DNA of 53,005 nucleotides, taken from contig CAYVQF010000040.1 of assembly GCA_964454015.1 (NCBI GenBank), forward strand, positions 1 to 53,005, written 5' to 3'. The notes under the pieces were generated by a model. It ran no database searches. It saw only the letters and a list, made by a program, of their open reading frames with translations, and was not told the DNA's origin. Of the stretch, positions 26,715 through 35,285 are shown in pieces. Position 1 is the first letter of the stretch. Every line of letters starts with the position of its first letter. The stretch comes from CAYVQF01 sp964454015. Its GTDB lineage: Bacteria; Myxococcota_A; Bradymonadia; UBA4248. A program made the translations under genes and the position numbers.

Positions 26715-27548
26715 CTAAACCCCATCGCCCAACAAATCCCGACGCCGATGCGCCAAACAAGGGAAGCGACGACGCAGACTGCGCAACGACCCTAAGTCCA
26801 TGACCCCTGTCGCCACGCCCTCACCGTCGGCCACCTGAGCCACGATCACCCCCCACGGATCGACAATCATCGAGCGCCCATAAGAAGCGCGTTGCCCAAA
26901 ATGCAAACCCCACTGGTTCGCAGCAACCACATAGGCCTGGTTCTCCACCGCCCGCGCCCGCAACAACAGAGACCAATGATCCCGCCCCGTCTCCGCCGTA
27001 AAGGCCGCTGGCACCAACAGCACCTCCGCACCCGCCCCCACCACTCGCCGATACAACTCTGGAAATCGCAAGTCATAACAAATACTCAGACCACAACGCC
27101 ACGCCCCCGCCTGCAGCACCACCACCCCATCGCCTGCCCGCATGCCATCGCTCTCGCGCAACACCGCACCCTCTGGCGTCTCGACATCGAAAAGATGCAG
27201 CTTCCTATAGCGACCCACCACCTCACCATCAGCGCCAATCAACACCGACGTGTTGTACCCCTTACCCCCATCCGCAGCCGCCTCCGCAAAGGATCCCAAC
27301 AACACCCACCGCGACCACCGCCGCGCCAAAACCTGAAAATGCTGCACCACCTCCCCAGCCAACGCCGTCTCGGCCGCACGCCGCGCCCCCTCGGGACCCA
27401 TGAACGCCACGTTCTCTGGAAAAACCACCAGCTCCCCACCCTCAGCAACCGCCGCCGCCATCAGCGCCTCTGCCCGAGCCAAATTCGCCGCAATATCCCC
27501 GCCTGAACACATCTGCACCACCGACACCCGCACCCGCCCATCCATCAT
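26715..27548 (-). CDS. Nitrilase-superfamily amidase (Nit1/NIT2-like)
   Basis: 277 aa carbon-nitrogen hydrolase with the Glu-Lys-Cys triad in place: Glu45 in VFPEN, Lys116 in RKLHLF, Cys157 in SICYDLRFPELYR. The sequence around the Lys and Cys (YRKLHLFDVETPEG, CYDLRFPELYR) is typical of the Nit branch that hydrolyses deaminated glutathione or omega-amides. The exact substrate cannot be read from sequence. GAGGAGG precedes the start (ATGATG) by about five bases. It is cytoplasmic and monocistronic: convergent with the PDZ gene and divergent from the rimP operon. The gap 27549-27719 has no other recognisable feature. Confidence 0.9.
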   Translation of the reverse strand: MMDGRVRVSVVQMCSGGDIAANLARAEALMAAAVAEGGELVVFPENVAFMGPEGARRAAETALAGEVVQHFQVLARRWSRWVLLGSFAEAAADGGKGYNTSVLIGADGEVVGRYRKLHLFDVETPEGAVLRESDGMRAGDGVVVLQAGAWRCGLSICYDLRFPELYRRVVGAGAEVLLVPAAFTAETGRDHWSLLLRARAVENQAYVVAANQWGLHFGQRASYGRSMIVDPWGVIVAQVADGEGVATGVMDLGSLRSLRRRFPCLAHRRRDLLGDGV

Positions 27549-27719
27549 CGCCCCCTCCTCACGCTATCACCTGTCCTAACACCTTTTTGGATCCACCTCC
27601 GGCCGGCACAGCGCCTACCGCCTCAACCCAACCACCAACCCACTTTACACCCCACCGCACCCCCGCCAAAGCCCAAGCCAAGAGGGAAGAACCCGCGCCG
27701 ATCGCTCTCTCGAATTCAC

Positions 27720-27748
27720 TTGCGCTCTCAGGACCATTGCACTATAGA
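27720..27748 (+). promoter_or_regulatory. Sigma70 promoter of the rimP-nusA-infB operon
   Basis: TTGCGC (27720-27725), 17-base spacer and TATAGA (27743-27748). Transcription from here gives a leader of about 280 bases before rimP, unusually long and containing the palindrome and hairpin described next. Confidence 0.55.
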
Positions 27749-27867
27749 CCTCGACTCAGTTGGTGGCCTTTAACTGCGTCGCGTGTCTCCCACACTTGAC
27801 CTGGTGCCGGCCACAAGGGCAAGTCTAGCCAGTTGCTTCTCTCGAGAATCGCTGCGCATGACCACTG

Positions 27868-27889
27868 AACACCTGGAATTCCAGATGTT
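27868..27889. promoter_or_regulatory. Palindrome in the rimP leader
   Basis: CTGGAATTCCAG (27873-27884) is a perfect 12-base palindrome. It is flanked by AACA and TGTT, which are also complementary after one mismatch. It may be an operator or an RNA stem in the long 5' leader. Confidence 0.4.
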
Positions 27890-27892
27890 TGG

Positions 27893-27905
27893 AGCCCGCA
27901 GGGCT
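27893..27905 (+). promoter_or_regulatory. Possible attenuator hairpin in the rimP leader
   Basis: AGCCC-GCA-GGGCT (27893-27905) followed by TTGGGTGTTTTG resembles a weak intrinsic terminator inside the leader. The E. coli nusA operon is known to be controlled by transcription termination in its leader; a similar arrangement here is only an inference. Confidence 0.35.
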
Positions 27906-28037
27906 TTGGGTGTTTTGCCTGCCTTCGTCAGCAATACGCCCCAAGCAACGACTTCACCAAGTAGTCGTCCAAACTGCGGGCGACGCGCGGCACTTCCCGG
28001 CTTCAGCACCAACGGCATCGCCCACGGGAGTCGTCAC

Positions 28038-28616
28038 ATGCCTAAACCTACAGCGGACCTAAATATCCTCGAAAACAGCATCGCACCGCTGTTGGCAGAG
28101 ATGGGCCTCGAACTCTACACCATCGACTGGCTCAGCCAACGACGCGAACGCGTCCTGCGCATCGTCGTCAAAAAACCTGGACCCGTGATCCCGGGTCAAG
28201 GGGTCACCATCGATGAGCTCGTCAGCGCCAATCGCGAAATCTCGGCCCTCCTCGACCTCAACGACACCCTGCCGGAAAACTTCCGCCTCGATGTCGAGAG
28301 CCCTGGTATCGAAAGACCACTCACCCGCCGCCCGCATTTTCGCGATGCCCTCGGTGAACGCGTCCACATTGTCCTCTCTTTCCCCGTCCAAGGACACATC
28401 GCCTTAGATGGCAAGCTGAGTGACGTCAACGAAAGTCAATGCCAAGTCACCGCTGACGACGGCAACACCCATCGCCTACCCTTCAGCGCCATCAAGAGCG
28501 CGCGCACGGCCTTCGCCTGGCCAAGCCGACCCGCCAAAAAACAAAAAAAACGCAGCGACGCTGCGCTCGAGACCAGCGCCACGCCCCCTTCAAACCGCTC
28601 AAAGAATCAACCCTAA
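28038..28616 (+). CDS. rimP: Ribosome maturation factor RimP
   Basis: 192 aa from ATG 28038, with GGGAG seven bases upstream. RimP helps assemble the 30S subunit. The N-terminal domain has LLAEMGLELYTIDW and RVLRIVVKKPG, then the conserved DELVSANREISALLDLND and the family hallmark DVESPGIERPLTR. The C-terminal SH3-like domain follows (about 105-155). The extra C-terminal tail is Lys/Ala-rich (KKQKKRSDAAL...) and low complexity. The frame is also open for 85 codons upstream, but no start there has a good ribosome site and the sequence does not resemble the family. It is the first gene of the translation operon, 80 bases before nusA. Confidence 0.93.
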   Translation: MPKPTADLNILENSIAPLLAEMGLELYTIDWLSQRRERVLRIVVKKPGPVIPGQGVTIDELVSANREISALLDLNDTLPENFRLDVESPGIERPLTRRPHFRDALGERVHIVLSFPVQGHIALDGKLSDVNESQCQVTADDGNTHRLPFSAIKSARTAFAWPSRPAKKQKKRSDAALETSATPPSNRSKNQP

Positions 28617-28696
28617 CCATTTTGCGCGCACCGCAAACACTGACTGCGCTCGCAAAACACCCCCCCAACAACATCTGTCGATAGGGAGTCACGCAC

Positions 28697-30436
28697 GTGG
28701 ATCACAAGCTTACCGAGGTGATCAGGCAAGTCGGAAGCGAGAAAGGAATCGATCGCCAAGTGCTCATCGAGACCCTCGAAACCGCCATCGCAACGGCTGC
28801 CAAAAGGGTTTTCGGGGCGCAGCGCGAAATCGAAGCCTACTACAACGAACAGCTCGACGAGGTTGAACTCTTTCAAATCCTTCAGGTCACTGAACTCATC
28901 GAGAACCCGTACCGTGACATTAGCCTCGATGAAGCCTTGAGCCATGGCTTCGAGGTCCAACTCGGCGACGAACTCCTCGTCCAGATCTTTTACCTGCAAA
29001 GAGACGCGGGCAAGGCCAAAGACCAGGATAAACGCTACGGCACACTCCTGAAGCTCGAAAGCGCCAAAATGAGCTTCGGCCGTATCGCCGCGCAAACGGC
29101 AAAACAAGTCATCCTGCAACGCTTGCGCGAGGCCGAAAGAGACCTGGTCTTCAACCAATACAAAGACCGCAAGGGTGAGCTCATCACCGGTATCGTCCGC
29201 CGCTTCGAAAAGGGCAACATCATCGTCGATCTCGACCGCGCCGACGCCTACCTCCAAGTCCGCGAACAAACACCCCGTGAATCCTACCGCGTCGGCGACC
29301 GCATCCAAGCCTACGTCAAAGACATTCAGCGCAACAGCCGCGACCCACAGATCATCCTCAGCCGCGCCGACCCTGGACTCATTATCAAGCTCTTTGAGCA
29401 AGAGGTCCCAGAAATCTACGAAGGTATCGTCCGCATCGTGCGCGTCGCCCGCGAAGCAGGACTGCGCTCCAAGGTCGCCGTCTACAGCCGTGACTCCGAT
29501 GTCGATCCCGTCGGCGCGTGCGTCGGGATGCGCGGCAGCCGGGTGCAGGCCGTCGTCCAAGAACTACGCGGTGAAAAAATCGACATCGTCCCCTTCCATG
29601 ACGATCCTGCCCGCTTCGTCTGCAGCGCCATCAGCCCCGCAGAGGTCTCAAAGGTCCTCATCGACGAAGGCACCTTCACCATGGAGCTCATCGTCCCCGA
29701 CGACCAACTCTCACTGGCCATCGGACGCGGTGGACAAAATGTCCGACTCGCCGCCCAGCTCACCGGCTGGAACCTCGACATCATCTCTGAGACGCGCCTC
29801 AAAAACCTCATGGCCGAAGCCAAAAGCGAGCTCCTCACCTTCGAAGGTATCGCCGAAGACACCATCGATACCCTCTTCACCCTCGGCTACAACAAACTCG
29901 AGCACATCGCCAACGCGCCGCCACAAGAACTCGCCCAAATTCCAGGATTTGGCATCGAAAACGCCGAACGAATGGTCCAGGCGGCGATCACCATCCTCAA
30001 CCGGCCCAAGCCACAAGCTGAAGACCAGGCGCAGACGACCCAAGAGAAGGCCGAACTCCTGCGCCTACCCGGAATCGGCGAACGCATGGCCACCATGCTC
30101 CACGACGCAGGCTATCGCGTCCCTCACGTCCTCCTCATCGAAACCAGCGCCGAGCGCATCGACGCCAAAAGTGGGGTCGGCGTCAAGAAAGCGCGCCAGA
30201 TCCTGGAAGCTGTCGAAAACTTGGCCAAATCGCTCAGCCTCTTTGATGACGAGACGGTCGCCAAACAACGCGCCGAATATGCCGCTGCCCTCGAGGGCAT
30301 CGATGTGCCTGACGTCGTCGCCGCCTACCAAGCCGTCGTCGGACCCATCGAGCTTGGCCGCCTCACGCCTCCATCCCGCACCAACACCGAAGACCAGCCC
30401 GAAGAGGCCCAGACGGTGGAGGAGAGCCAACAATAG
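28697..30436 (+). CDS. nusA: Transcription elongation/termination factor NusA
   Basis: 579-aa RNA polymerase-associated factor for pausing, termination and antitermination. The N-terminal domain spans about 1-130, the S1 domain about 160-225 (GELITGIVRRFEKGNI), KH1 about 255-310 (AVYSRDSDVDPVGACVGMRGSRV) and KH2 about 335-365 (LSLAIGRGGQNVRLAAQLTGW). Two helix-hairpin-helix-like segments follow (NAPPQELAQIPGFGIENA and RLPGIGERMATML), then an acidic tail. GTG at 28697 has AGGGAG eight bases upstream. Place and order next to ylxR and infB match the canonical operon. Confidence 0.96.
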   Translation: MDHKLTEVIRQVGSEKGIDRQVLIETLETAIATAAKRVFGAQREIEAYYNEQLDEVELFQILQVTELIENPYRDISLDEALSHGFEVQLGDELLVQIFYLQRDAGKAKDQDKRYGTLLKLESAKMSFGRIAAQTAKQVILQRLREAERDLVFNQYKDRKGELITGIVRRFEKGNIIVDLDRADAYLQVREQTPRESYRVGDRIQAYVKDIQRNSRDPQIILSRADPGLIIKLFEQEVPEIYEGIVRIVRVAREAGLRSKVAVYSRDSDVDPVGACVGMRGSRVQAVVQELRGEKIDIVPFHDDPARFVCSAISPAEVSKVLIDEGTFTMELIVPDDQLSLAIGRGGQNVRLAAQLTGWNLDIISETRLKNLMAEAKSELLTFEGIAEDTIDTLFTLGYNKLEHIANAPPQELAQIPGFGIENAERMVQAAITILNRPKPQAEDQAQTTQEKAELLRLPGIGERMATMLHDAGYRVPHVLLIETSAERIDAKSGVGVKKARQILEAVENLAKSLSLFDDETVAKQRAEYAAALEGIDVPDVVAAYQAVVGPIELGRLTPPSRTNTEDQPEEAQTVEESQQ

Positions 30437-30438
30437 CC

Positions 30439-31077
30439 ATGGCAAGCGCACCGGAAAACACCCTCAGACGCTGCATCGTCTGCCGTAACAAAGCACCAAA
30501 GGCCAGCCTCATGCGCTTTGTCATCGGCGACGACGCTGAACTCCTCTTCGACCTGCGCCAGCGCGCGCCTGGGCGAGGAATGAGCGTGTGCCCCCACCTG
30601 CGCTGCCTCGACGCCGCAGCCGCTGGCGCCTTTCGCAAGGCAGCCAAGCAAAACGTCAACCTCCCTGAAGCCCAGCAACGGCTCGAGTGGCTGCGCCAAC
30701 GCATCCTCCCAGGACTGCTGCGACGGGCGTTCGAAATCTTGCAGGCCGGGGCCCGGGCCGCCCAAATCGTGGTCGGCGCGCAAAACGTTGAAAGCGCCTC
30801 GCGCGCCGATCTCGCCGCGGCGCTCATCCTCGCCAGCGATGCTTCCCCAGGCTCCGCCAAAAAGTACACCACCAACGCGGCCCGCAAAGACATCCCCGTC
30901 TTCAGCCGCTTTGATCGCGCCACCCTCGGCCGGGCCTTCGCCCGCGAAGAAGCCGTCCTCGCCGTCTGGAAAGACACACCCCTCTTTAGAGAATACCAGG
31001 AAATTGAACGTATCCTGGCTTTGTTTGACTCGGCGCCGGCCCGGCCGGCCCAACCATTGACCGACAAAATTTCATGA
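30439..31077 (+). CDS. ylxR: YlxR (RnpM) fused to a YlxQ-like L7Ae domain
   Basis: 212 aa starting two bases after nusA. The N-terminal YlxR domain (about 1-90) shows RRCIVCRNKAPKASLMRF and GRGMSVCPHLRCLDAA. The C-terminal half (about 95-190) resembles the L7Ae/L30e-like YlxQ fold: AGARAAQIVVGAQNVE, AALILASDAS and a late EEAVLAV. In Firmicutes the two are separate neighbouring genes; here one ORF carries both. YlxR/RnpM is known as an RNase P-modulating RNA-binding protein. Lies between nusA and infB in the usual order. The infB start is about 200 bases downstream. Confidence 0.88.
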   Translation: MASAPENTLRRCIVCRNKAPKASLMRFVIGDDAELLFDLRQRAPGRGMSVCPHLRCLDAAAAGAFRKAAKQNVNLPEAQQRLEWLRQRILPGLLRRAFEILQAGARAAQIVVGAQNVESASRADLAAALILASDASPGSAKKYTTNAARKDIPVFSRFDRATLGRAFAREEAVLAVWKDTPLFREYQEIERILALFDSAPARPAQPLTDKIS

Positions 31078-31160
31078 TCGTCTCCTCCAGGAAGCCACCT
31101 CCACCCTTGCGTCGGGCAGGATGCGACTTCCTAACCACTTCAATCCGCTTTGACATCCCA

Positions 31161-31187
31161 GTGCCTGCCTGTTACAGAGGCAGGCAC
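31161..31187 (+). promoter_or_regulatory. Strong hairpin in the infB leader
   Basis: GTGCCTGCCT (31161-31170), loop GTTACAG, AGGCAGGCAC (31178-31187) gives a perfect 10-bp stem. A smaller CGACC-GAA-GGTCG hairpin follows. No U-tract is seen. It lies about 90 bases before infB, where a translational or stability control element could act. Confidence 0.5.
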
Positions 31188-31278
31188 CAGGCGTGTCGCG
31201 ACCGAAGGTCGGCCAATAACGGGCGGCAGTGAAGCGATCGATAAACGTCACGTTGACGCAGGAAGGGCTCAAGGGAGC

Positions 31279-34155
31279 ATGGGGAAGAAGGTTTACGAGG
31301 TTGCGGAAACCATTGGGCTCGATAAGCGAGAGCTCGTCGAAAAAATCAACACCATGAACCTGGGGTTCACGGTGAAGAACTACGCCAGCACCATGACCGA
31401 CGATGAGGCCGCACGCGTGCAGGAAGCCGTCGAGCGGGAGCGCAGAAGAGCGGTCGTCGAGGAGCGTATCCAGCCCGGCGTCATCCGACGCAGAGGCAAC
31501 CGCAAAGAAGAAGCTGCTGACGCTGCTGCGGCAGAGACACCACCTGCAAATCAGGCGGGACACGTCGGCGTTCGCATTCGGCGCGCCAAAACCACCGATG
31601 AAGTCAAACCCGTGTCAACGGCGACCGAGCCCGTGGCCACAATCAAGGGTGACGCAAAATCCCCCGCCCCTGCGGTACAGGCAACCACCAAGCCCGCCCC
31701 GCAGCCGCAGGCCGTGAAAGCGCCGCCCGTGGAGCACGGCCCGGAAGAAACGGTGCCGCCTGCCACACCGCCCCTTGCAGCCACGCCCACCAGCCCTGCC
31801 GCGACTGACGATGAAGCAACGGGGGCCAACTCCAACGAGCAGCCCCTGGCTGACGCGACCACCAGCACGACCGACGCCGACACCAGCAGCGCAGGGAACG
31901 CCCCGGTCGCCCCAATGGCCAAAGCGACGACCGAAGACCCAGACGCTCCCAGCACCACCACGCCTGCCGCAGAGGGCGCGCCAGACGATGGCGAATCCAA
32001 GCTCGAAGCCAAACGCAAGAGCAAAGCCCGCCCCAAAGAACCGGTGGTCGCCGAGCCCGAAGAGAGCTTCCATACGGTCGCCCTCGATGGCGAGGAAGAC
32101 GAGTTCGCTGAATTCGAAGAAGATGGTCTCATCAAGAGACCACGCAAGCCTCAGCCCTCAAATATCGCCGGCTTCATTGACCCCGAAGAAATCCGAAGAC
32201 GCCTGGCCAAGGACAACAAAACCTTCGGCCCTGGACCGGTCCGCGCCAAAGACGACAAAAAAGTTGTCAAACAAGTACCGCGACGTAAGGTGGTCAACCA
32301 GAAAGACCTCTACGGCGGACCGGGCGTCGTCGCCCAAACGCGGCGAAAAACCGGACGCGGCCTCCCTCTCAAAAGAAAGGGTGAGCCCGATCGGCCGCAA
32401 ATCACCCAGGCCGCTGAACACAAACGCGTCCTCCGCGTCGACAGCGCCCTCACCGTGGCCGAACTGGCCCACGAGCTAGGCGTCAAGGCAGCGGAAATCA
32501 TCAAGTTGCTCATGAACAGCGGCATGATGATGACCGTCACCCAAACCATCGACTTCGCCACCACCGAGCTCATCGCCCAGGAGTTCGGCTTCACCGTTCA
32601 AGATCTCTCCTTCAAAGAAGAATCCTTCCTTGACAGCGAGAACGACGCCCCGGAAGACCTGCTCCTCAGGGCACCCGTGGTCACCGTCATGGGCCACGTC
32701 GATCACGGAAAAACCTCCCTCCTCGACTCCATTCGCGACTCGCGCGTCACCGCCTCCGAAGCGGGAGGCATCACCCAGCACATCGGCGCCTCGACCATCG
32801 ACGCCACCGCTGGCAAGGTCGTCTTCCTCGACACCCCTGGACACGAGGCCTTCACGGCCCTCCGCGCCCGGGGTGCCATGGTCACGGATCTCGTCGTGCT
32901 CGTCGTCGCCGCTGATGACGGGGTCATGCCACAGACCGTGGAGGCCATCAACCACGCCCGCGCTGCAGGCGTGCCCATCCTCGTCGCCGTCAACAAAATT
33001 GACAAGACTGGCGCCAACCCGCAGCGCGTGAAACAAGCCCTCACCGAATACGAACTCATCCCCGAAGAATGGGGCGGGTCGACCATTTTCGCTGAGGTCT
33101 CTGCCCTCACGGGTGAGAACGTCCCAGAGCTCCTCGACCTCATCCAACTACAAGCCGAGGTCCTCGAACTCAAGGCCAACCCCAACAAAGAAGCGCGCGG
33201 CGTCGTACTTGAAGCCTACAAACACAGCGGACGCGGCACCGTCGCCACCCTCATCGTCCAAGAAGGGACACTCAAAGCGGGTGATATCGTCGTCAGCGGG
33301 CGCACCTACGGCCGCGTCCGCACCATGACCGATGACCGCGGCCGCCGCCTTGAAAAAGCCGGACCCTCCACACCCGTCGAAATCACCGGTATCACCACCG
33401 TGCCCGAAGCCGGAGAGGCTTTCTTCGTCGCCAAGGATGAACGGGTCGCCAAAGAGTTCACCGAGCAAATCAAGTCCAAGAGAAGAACCGCTGATCTGGC
33501 CTCGCGCAAAGTGGACCCCTGGGCCGCCTTCAAGGAAAATAAGCAGCTCAACGTCATCATCAAAGCCGACGTGCAGGGCTCTCTCGAAGCGTTGGTGCAA
33601 GCACTCTCCAAACTCAACAACGAGGAGGTCGAGGTCGTCATCATTCACACCGGTGTCGGCGGTGCCAGCGAAAGTGACGTCCAACTCGCCGTCGCGAGTA
33701 ACGCCATGATCATCGGCTTCAACACCCGACCCGAATCCAGAGCCATGGAAGTGGCCAAGAGAGAAGGCATCAACATCGAGTCCCACAGCATCATCTACGA
33801 CGTCATCGATCGCGTAAAAACCGCCATGTGCGGACTACTCGAGCCGATCTTCAAAGAGAATGTGGTCGGACACGTCGAAGTGCGTGACACCTTCAATGTA
33901 CCCAAAGTCGGGACCGTCGCGGGCTGCTTCGTCACCGATGGCCGCGTCAACAGAGGCGCCAAATGCAGGCTCCTGCGTGACTCCAAGATCATCTACGAGA
34001 GTCGAATCAGCAGCCTCAAGCGCTTCAAAGACGACGCCAAGGAGGTCAAATCCGGCTTCGAATGCGGGCTCTCCATCGAGAACTACAACGACATCAAAGT
34101 CGGTGACCGCATCGAACTCTACGAAGTCGAGGAAATTCGACCCACCATGGCCTGA
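31279..34155 (+). CDS. infB: Translation initiation factor IF-2
   Basis: 958 aa from ATG 31279 (AAGGGAG immediately upstream). IF-2 loads fMet-tRNA on the 30S subunit and promotes subunit joining. The N-terminus has an IF2-type helix (KKVYEVAETIGLDKRELVEKI), then a long low-complexity Ala/Pro/Thr-rich linker. A second IF2_N module (ALTVAELAHELGVKAAEIIK) precedes the GTPase. G1 is GHVDHGKTS at about 471, G3 DTPGHEAF, G4 NKIDK. Domains II-IV follow, including the DVQGSLEAL stretch and a C-terminal beta-barrel ending in VEEIRPTMA. It lies between ylxR and rbfA. The upstream frame remains open to 31150 but lacks a good start. Confidence 0.97.
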   Translation: MGKKVYEVAETIGLDKRELVEKINTMNLGFTVKNYASTMTDDEAARVQEAVERERRRAVVEERIQPGVIRRRGNRKEEAADAAAAETPPANQAGHVGVRIRRAKTTDEVKPVSTATEPVATIKGDAKSPAPAVQATTKPAPQPQAVKAPPVEHGPEETVPPATPPLAATPTSPAATDDEATGANSNEQPLADATTSTTDADTSSAGNAPVAPMAKATTEDPDAPSTTTPAAEGAPDDGESKLEAKRKSKARPKEPVVAEPEESFHTVALDGEEDEFAEFEEDGLIKRPRKPQPSNIAGFIDPEEIRRRLAKDNKTFGPGPVRAKDDKKVVKQVPRRKVVNQKDLYGGPGVVAQTRRKTGRGLPLKRKGEPDRPQITQAAEHKRVLRVDSALTVAELAHELGVKAAEIIKLLMNSGMMMTVTQTIDFATTELIAQEFGFTVQDLSFKEESFLDSENDAPEDLLLRAPVVTVMGHVDHGKTSLLDSIRDSRVTASEAGGITQHIGASTIDATAGKVVFLDTPGHEAFTALRARGAMVTDLVVLVVAADDGVMPQTVEAINHARAAGVPILVAVNKIDKTGANPQRVKQALTEYELIPEEWGGSTIFAEVSALTGENVPELLDLIQLQAEVLELKANPNKEARGVVLEAYKHSGRGTVATLIVQEGTLKAGDIVVSGRTYGRVRTMTDDRGRRLEKAGPSTPVEITGITTVPEAGEAFFVAKDERVAKEFTEQIKSKRRTADLASRKVDPWAAFKENKQLNVIIKADVQGSLEALVQALSKLNNEEVEVVIIHTGVGGASESDVQLAVASNAMIIGFNTRPESRAMEVAKREGINIESHSIIYDVIDRVKTAMCGLLEPIFKENVVGHVEVRDTFNVPKVGTVAGCFVTDGRVNRGAKCRLLRDSKIIYESRISSLKRFKDDAKEVKSGFECGLSIENYNDIKVGDRIELYEVEEIRPTMA

Positions 34156-34157
34156 TC

Positions 34158-34541
34158 ATGCCCCCTCGACGTCACGAAAAAGTTGCCAAAGAGCTGCACC
34201 ACGTCCTCGCGCAGCTCTTGATACAGGCCAAAGACGTGCGCCTGCGGGCCATGACCATCACCCAGGTCAAGCTCTCACCTGATCTGCAAATCGCGCACGT
34301 CGCCTGGCGCCCCTTCGCCGACCAGACCCCGCAGGCCATCGAACAGGCCCTCACCAAAGCCGCACCCTTTCTCCGCACCGCCGTTGGGAACTCCCTGCAC
34401 TTGCGGCGCGTGCCCCAGCTCATCTTCCATTTCGATGAAACGGCTGAACAATCTCGCGCCATGGACGAACTGCTGACCCAGCTCCGCGCCGAGGGGCAAA
34501 TGGGCAACGACATCCCGCCCCCTGAGGAAGAGAGCGAATAA
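34158..34541 (+). CDS. rbfA: Ribosome-binding factor A
   Basis: 127-aa KH-fold factor for 16S rRNA 5'-end maturation and cold adaptation. Family features are RHEKVAKELHHVLAQLL, DLQIAHVAW, a central helix ending FLRTAVGNSLHLRRVPQLIFHFD, and the late DELLTQLRAE. ATG 34158 lies two bases after the infB stop, so translation is coupled. It is the last plus-strand gene before the opposite-strand insertion at 34613-34984. The region 34542-34612 has a GC-rich inverted-repeat stretch (CTGGCG...CGCCAG) but no clear terminator. Confidence 0.93.
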   Translation: MPPRRHEKVAKELHHVLAQLLIQAKDVRLRAMTITQVKLSPDLQIAHVAWRPFADQTPQAIEQALTKAAPFLRTAVGNSLHLRRVPQLIFHFDETAEQSRAMDELLTQLRAEGQMGNDIPPPEEESE

Positions 34542-34612
34542 AGGGCGGCGTAAAATTTCCAAGAAGCTGACCTGGCGGCGCCGCCACGGCGCGTCCCCTA
34601 GGGCGCCAGTCC

Positions 34613-34984
34613 TTACTCTTCAGCGCTCAACGCCTCCATGGACTTGATCACCGCGGCGTTGTCGATGCACTGCATCAAGCCCACCATCATCTTCTCCGCC
34701 GCACCTTCCATACGCGCCGCGTAAAGTAGCTGTGCGTCAGCCTGCGCTTCCTCACTCATCTGCTCCATCTTCTTCATCAGAGCTTGCATCTCGCCGCCCT
34801 TCTCAGCGACGAAAACCTCGAGCGCCGCGCCCATCTTGTCACAATCCCCAGCGTTACTGTCGATGATCCCCGCAAAATGCTCGAAGAGGCCCACCAGCTT
34901 CTCCGTATCATTCGCCTGAGCAACGCTCACCCACGCAACCAACATAAAGCTTAGCACCATCAAACCACTAACGACCTTTCTCAT
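34613..34984 (-). CDS. Small exported helical protein
   Basis: 123 aa from ATG 34984 (GGAG nine bases upstream), with an alternative ATG at 34999. A clear signal peptide (MRKVVSGLMVLSFMLVAWVSVAQA) ends near residue 24 after AQA. The mature 99 residues are mostly helical and contain two Cys. There are many Met, Ala and Glu residues in heptad-like spacing (EMQALMKKMEQMSEEAQ). No family is recognised. It is on the opposite strand between rbfA and nrnA, interrupting an otherwise canonical translation cluster. Probably periplasmic. Confidence 0.7.
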   Translation of the reverse strand: MRKVVSGLMVLSFMLVAWVSVAQANDTEKLVGLFEHFAGIIDSNAGDCDKMGAALEVFVAEKGGEMQALMKKMEQMSEEAQADAQLLYAARMEGAAEKMMVGLMQCIDNAAVIKSMEALSAEE

Positions 34985-35285
34985 GACCACATTCTCCATG
35001 CCTCGTCTCAAACGACGTTGAAGCACCTCGCCGCGTCTCTTGGCCAAGCGTGGGACGCGAACATTCCCAGCAGAAGCCATACACGCGATGCGAAACGACG
35101 TCCATGGTTGACCATGATTCATTTCTATTCACGACCTCGCCGCAATGACGCCCAGACCTCACCCGCCACCCCAACTCCGGTCCCCACGGAACATGACCAA
35201 TGCTCTTGGCCACCATCACCAAAAAAGGTAATTCTTGATCACACGCCAACCCGATACGCCACGGGTTGCTCCCACAGGACATCCC

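Noticed and set aside
27783..28037. In-frame upstream extension of rimP
   Set aside because: Open by chance; no match to the family's N-terminus and a good ribosome site exists at 28038.
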